From Lepidurus packardi (Eukaryota; Arthropoda; Branchiopoda; Notostraca; Triopsidae), in assembly GCA_023053545.1 (NCBI GenBank), contig JAKZAN010000079.1:62001-126000 (forward strand): a stretch of 64,000 bases of DNA, written 5' to 3'. The notes beneath the pieces were generated by a model. It was given only the letters and a program-made list of their open reading frames with translations. It had not been told where the DNA came from and searched no databases. Below, piece after piece: positions 59,608-64,000 of the stretch (positions are counted from its first letter, which is position 1; the number at the start of each line of letters is the position of its first letter). A program made the translations under genes and the position numbers.

Positions 59608-62600
59608 CTTACGGACTTAATTAATTCCTTACGGACTTAATTAATTCTTTACGGAATGAATTAATTCCTTACGGACTGAATGTATTGCTTGCGGACTGAA
59701 TTAATTCCTTACGGACTGAATTAATTCCTTACTGACTGAATTAATCCCTTACGGACTGAATTAATTCCTTGCGAACTGAATTAATTCTTTACGGACGGGA
59801 TTAATCCCTTACGGACTGAATTAATTAGTTACGGACTGAACTAGTTGTTTACGGATTGCATTAATTCCTTACGGACTGAATTAATTAATTGCGGACTGAA
59901 TTAATTCCTAAGGGACTTAATTAATTCATTACGGACTGAATTAATTCCTTACGTCCTGATTAAATTCTTTACAGACTGAATTAATTCCTTACGGACTGAA
60001 TTAATTCTTTACGGACTTAAATAATTCCTTACGGACTTAATTAATTTCTTATGGACTTAATTAATTCCTTATGGACTTAATTAATTCCTAACGGACTTAA
60101 TGAATTCCTTACGTACTTAATTAATTCCTTACGGACTTAGTTAATTCCTTACGGACTTAATTAATTCCTTACGGACTAATTTAATTCCTTACGGACTGAA
60201 TTAATTCCTTACGGACTGAATTAATTCTTTACAGACTTAATTAATTCAATACGGACTGAAATAATTCCTTACGGACTGAATTAATTCCTTACGGACTGAA
60301 TTAATTCTTTAGGATCGATTGAATTCCTTACTTACTGAATTAATTCCTTACGGACTGGATTAATTCCTTACGGACTGAATTAATTCCTTACGGACTGAAT
60401 TAATTCCTTACGGACTGAATTAATTCCTTACGGACTGAATTAATTCCTTACGGACTGAATTAATTCTCTACGGAATTAATTAATTCAATACGGACTGAAA
60501 TAATTGATTACGGACTTAATTAATTCCTTACGGACTGAATTAATTCCTTACGGACTGAATTAATTCCTTGCGGACTGAATTAATTCCTTACGGACTTAAT
60601 TAATTCATTACGGACTGAATTAATTCCTTACGGCCTGATTTAATTCCTTACAGACTGAATTAATTCCATACGGACTGAATTAATTCTTCACGGACTTAAA
60701 TAATTCCTTACGGACTTATTTTGTTCCTTATGGACTTAATTAATTAATAACGGACTTAATTAATACCTTACGGACTTAATTAATTCCTTACGGACTTAAT
60801 TAATTCTTTACGGAATGAATTAATTCCTTACGGACTGAATTAATTCCTTGCGGACGGAATTAATTCCTTACGGACTGAATTAATTCCTTACGGACTGAAT
60901 TAATTCTTTACGGACTTAATTAATTCAATACGGACTGAAATAATTCCTTACAGACTGAATTAATTCCTTACGGACTGAATTAATTCTTTAGGATCGATTG
61001 AATTCCTTACTTACTGAATTAATTCCTTACGGACTGGGTTAATTCCTTACGGACTGAATTAATTCCTTACGGACTGAATTAATTCCTTACGGAATGAATT
61101 AATTCCATACGGACTGAATTAATTCCTTACGGACTGAATTAATTCCTTACGGACTGAATTAATTCTCTACGGACTTAATTAATTCAATACGGACTGAAAT
61201 AATTCCTTACGGACTGAATTAATTCCTTGCGGACTGAATTAATTCCTTACGGACTGAATTAATTCATTACGGACTGAATTAATTCCATACGGACTGAATT
61301 AATTCTTCACGGACTTAAATAATCCCTTACGGACTTAATTTGTTCCTTATGGACTTAATTAATTAATAACGGACTTAAATAATACCTTAATGACTTAATT
61401 AATTCCTTACGGACTTAATTAATTCTTTACGGACTTAATTAATTCCTTACGAATTAATTAATTCCTTACGGAATGAATTAATTCCTTACGGACTGAATTA
61501 ATTCCTTACGGACTGAATTAATTCCTTACGGACTGAATTAATTCTCTACGGACTTAATTAATTCAATACGGACTGAAATAATTCCTTACGGACTGAATTA
61601 ATTCCTTACGTACTGAATTAATTCTTTAGGATCGATTGAATTCCTTACTTACTGAATTAATTCCTTACGGACTGGGTTAATTCCTTACGGACTGAATTAA
61701 TTCCATACGGACTGAATTAATTCCTTGCGGACTGAATTAATTCCTTACGGACTTAATTAATTCATTACGGACTGAATTAATTCCTTACGGACTGAATTAA
61801 TTCTTCACGGACTTAAATAATCCCTTACGGAGTTAATTTGTTCCTTATGGACTTCATTAATTAATAACGGACTTAATTAATACCTTAATGACTTAATTAA
61901 TTCCTTACGGACTTAATTAATTCTTTACGGACTGAATTAATTCTTTAGGATCGATTGAATTCCTTACTTACTGAATTAATTCCTTACGGACTGGATTAAT
62001 TCCTTACGGACTGAATTAATTCCTTACGGACTGAATTAATTCCTTAGGAATTAATTAATTCCTTACGGAATGAATTAATTCCTTACGGACTTAATTAATT
62101 CCTTACGGACTTAATTAATTCCTTACGGACTGTATTAATTCCTTACGGACTGAATTAATTCTTTAGGATCGATTGAATTCCTTACTTACTGAATTAATTC
62201 CTTACGGACTGGATTAATTCCTTACGGATTGAATTAATTCCTTACGGACTGAATTAATTCCTTGCGGACTGAATTAATTCCTTACGGACTGAATTAATTC
62301 TTTACGGACTTAATTAATTCCTTACGGACTGAATTAATTCTCTACGGAATTAATTAATTCAATACGGACTGAAATAATTCCTTACGGACTTAATTAATTC
62401 CTTACCGACTTAATTAATTCCTTATGGACTCAATTAATTCCTAACGGACTTTATGAATTCCTTACGGACTGAATTAATTCCTTACGTACTTAATTAATTC
62501 CTTACGGACTTAGTTAATTCCTTACGGACTGAATTAATTCTTTACGGACTGAATTAATTCCTTACGGACTGAATTAATTCCCTACGGACTGAATTAATTT

Positions 62601-64000
62601 TTTACGGACTGAATTAATTAATTACGGACTTAATTTGTTCCTTATGGACTTCATTAATTAATAACGGACTGAATTAATTTTTTACGGACTGAAATAATTC
62701 CTTACGGACTTAATTAATTCAATACGGACTGAAATAATTCCTTACGGACTTAATTAATTCCTTACGGAATGAATTAATTCATTACGCACTTAATTAATCC
62801 ATTACGGACTGAATTAATTCCTTACGTACTGAACTAATTCCTTACGGACTGAATTAATTCCATACGGACTGAATTAATTCCTTACCGACTTAATTAATTC
62901 CTTATGGACTCAATTAATTCCTAACGGACTTTATGAATTCCTTACGGACTGAATTAATTCCTTACGGACTTAGTTAATTCCTTACGGACTTAATTAATTC
63001 TTTACGGACTGAATTAATTCCTTACGGACTGAATTAATTCCTTACGGACTGAATTAATTTTTTACGGACTGAATTAATTCCTTACGGACTTAATTTGTTC
63101 CTAATGGACTTCATTAATTAATAACGGACTTAATTAATACCTTAATGACTTAATTAATTCCTTACGGACTTAATTAATTCTTTACGGACTGAATTAATTC
63201 TTTAGGATCGATTGAATTCCTTACTTACTGAATTAATTCCTTACGGACTGGATTAATTCCTTACGGGCTGAATTAATTCCTTACGGACTGAATTAATTCC
63301 TTAGGAATTAATTAATTCCTTACGGAATGAATTAATTCCTTACGGAATGAATTAATTCCTTACGGACTTAATTAATTCCTTACGGACTGAATTAATTCCT
63401 TACGGACTGAATTAATTCTTTAGGATCGATTGAATTCCTTACTTACTGAATTAATTCCTTACGGACTGGATTAATTCCTTACGGACTGAATTAATTCCTT
63501 ACGGACTGAATTAATTCCTTACGGACTGAATTAATTCCTTACGGACTGAATTAATTCTTTACGGACTTAATTAATTCCTTACGGACTGAATTAATTCTCT
63601 ACGGAATTAATTAATTCAATACTGACTGAAATAATTCCTTACGGACTTAATTAATTCCTTACCGACTTAATTAATTCCTTATGGACTCAATTATTTCCTA
63701 ACGGACTTTATGAATTCCTTACGGACTGAATGAATTCCTTACGTACTTAATTAATTCCTTACGGACTTAGTTAATTCCTTACGGACTTAATTAATTCTTT
63801 ACGGACTGAATTAATTCCTTACGGACTGAATTAATTCCTTACGGACTGAATTAATTTTTTACGGACTGAATTAATTAATTACGGACTTAATTTGTTCCTT
63901 ATGGACTTCATTAATTAATAACGGACTTAATTAATACCTTAATGACTGAATTAATTCCTTACGGACTGAATTAATTTTTTACGGACTGAAATAATTCCTT
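59604..64000. repeat. 20-bp satellite array, subfamily R (right end)
   Basis: R-type satellite to the end of the window, with GGATCGATTG blocks at about 60310, 60990, 61630, 61950, 62165, 63205 and 63420, denser than in the main block. Landmarks around 59909 (CTAAGGGACTT) and 60309 match 49731 and 50131. After subtracting the LTR element this is a higher-order period of 1,219 bp across the insertion. Other local duplications are visible: about 61945-62470 resembles 63205-63720, and the TTTTTTACGG unit recurs near 62600, 62680, 63060, 63860 and 63975. Non-coding. Confidence 0.94.

Noticed and set aside
1-64000. Possible telomeric repeat
   Set aside because: A 20 bp unit with 35% GC and no G-rich strand does not fit telomere repeats, and higher-order organisation is typical of satellite DNA.

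Overview
The window is a 64 kb block of satellite DNA interrupted by three retroelement insertions. No cellular gene, tRNA, rRNA or CRISPR array is visible. The satellite unit is 20 bp (GAATTAATTCCTTACGGACT, 35% GC) and runs head to tail from the first to the last base. Stop codons recur in every frame of both strands, so the satellite codes for nothing.

The organism is an animal, probably an arthropod or another invertebrate. The evidence is eukaryotic satellite DNA, an RNase H-bearing LINE of the I/R1/LOA type, and a Ty3/gypsy element with a gag-pro-pol-env-like layout. The species cannot be named from this sequence. The setting looks like constitutive heterochromatin (pericentromeric, centromeric or subtelomeric), which is inference.

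Layout: 1-13742 is satellite subfamily L, marked by blocks reading TTTAGGATTGATTG. 13743-15878 is a 5'-truncated LINE on the minus strand. 15879-19081 is satellite subfamily R, marked by TTTAGGATCGATTG. 19082-25809 repeats 12258-18985 at a constant offset of 6,824 bp, including L satellite, the L/R junction and a second LINE copy with an identical 668-residue reading frame. R satellite continues to 50648. 50649-59603 is an 8,955 bp Ty3/gypsy LTR retrotransposon on the minus strand, with two 504 bp LTRs that differ at 5 sites and a 4 bp target duplication (ATAC). R satellite then resumes to the end.

The satellite is organised in higher-order repeats with periods from 220 bp to about 2.6 kb, differing from place to place. 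This is what repeated unequal exchange would produce.

The LTR element reads gag (with CCHC knuckle), a -1 frame step to an aspartic protease with an unusually long charged linker, a second frame break, RT-RNase H-integrase with all catalytic residues, and a shortened membrane-protein (env-like) frame without a start codon. A tRNA-Gly-type primer site and a purine tract flank the internal region. All three insertions point the same way. Their relation to the repeats gives a relative history: the LINE inserted before the 6.8 kb duplication, and the LTR element inserted after the local ~1.2 kb higher-order repeat had formed.
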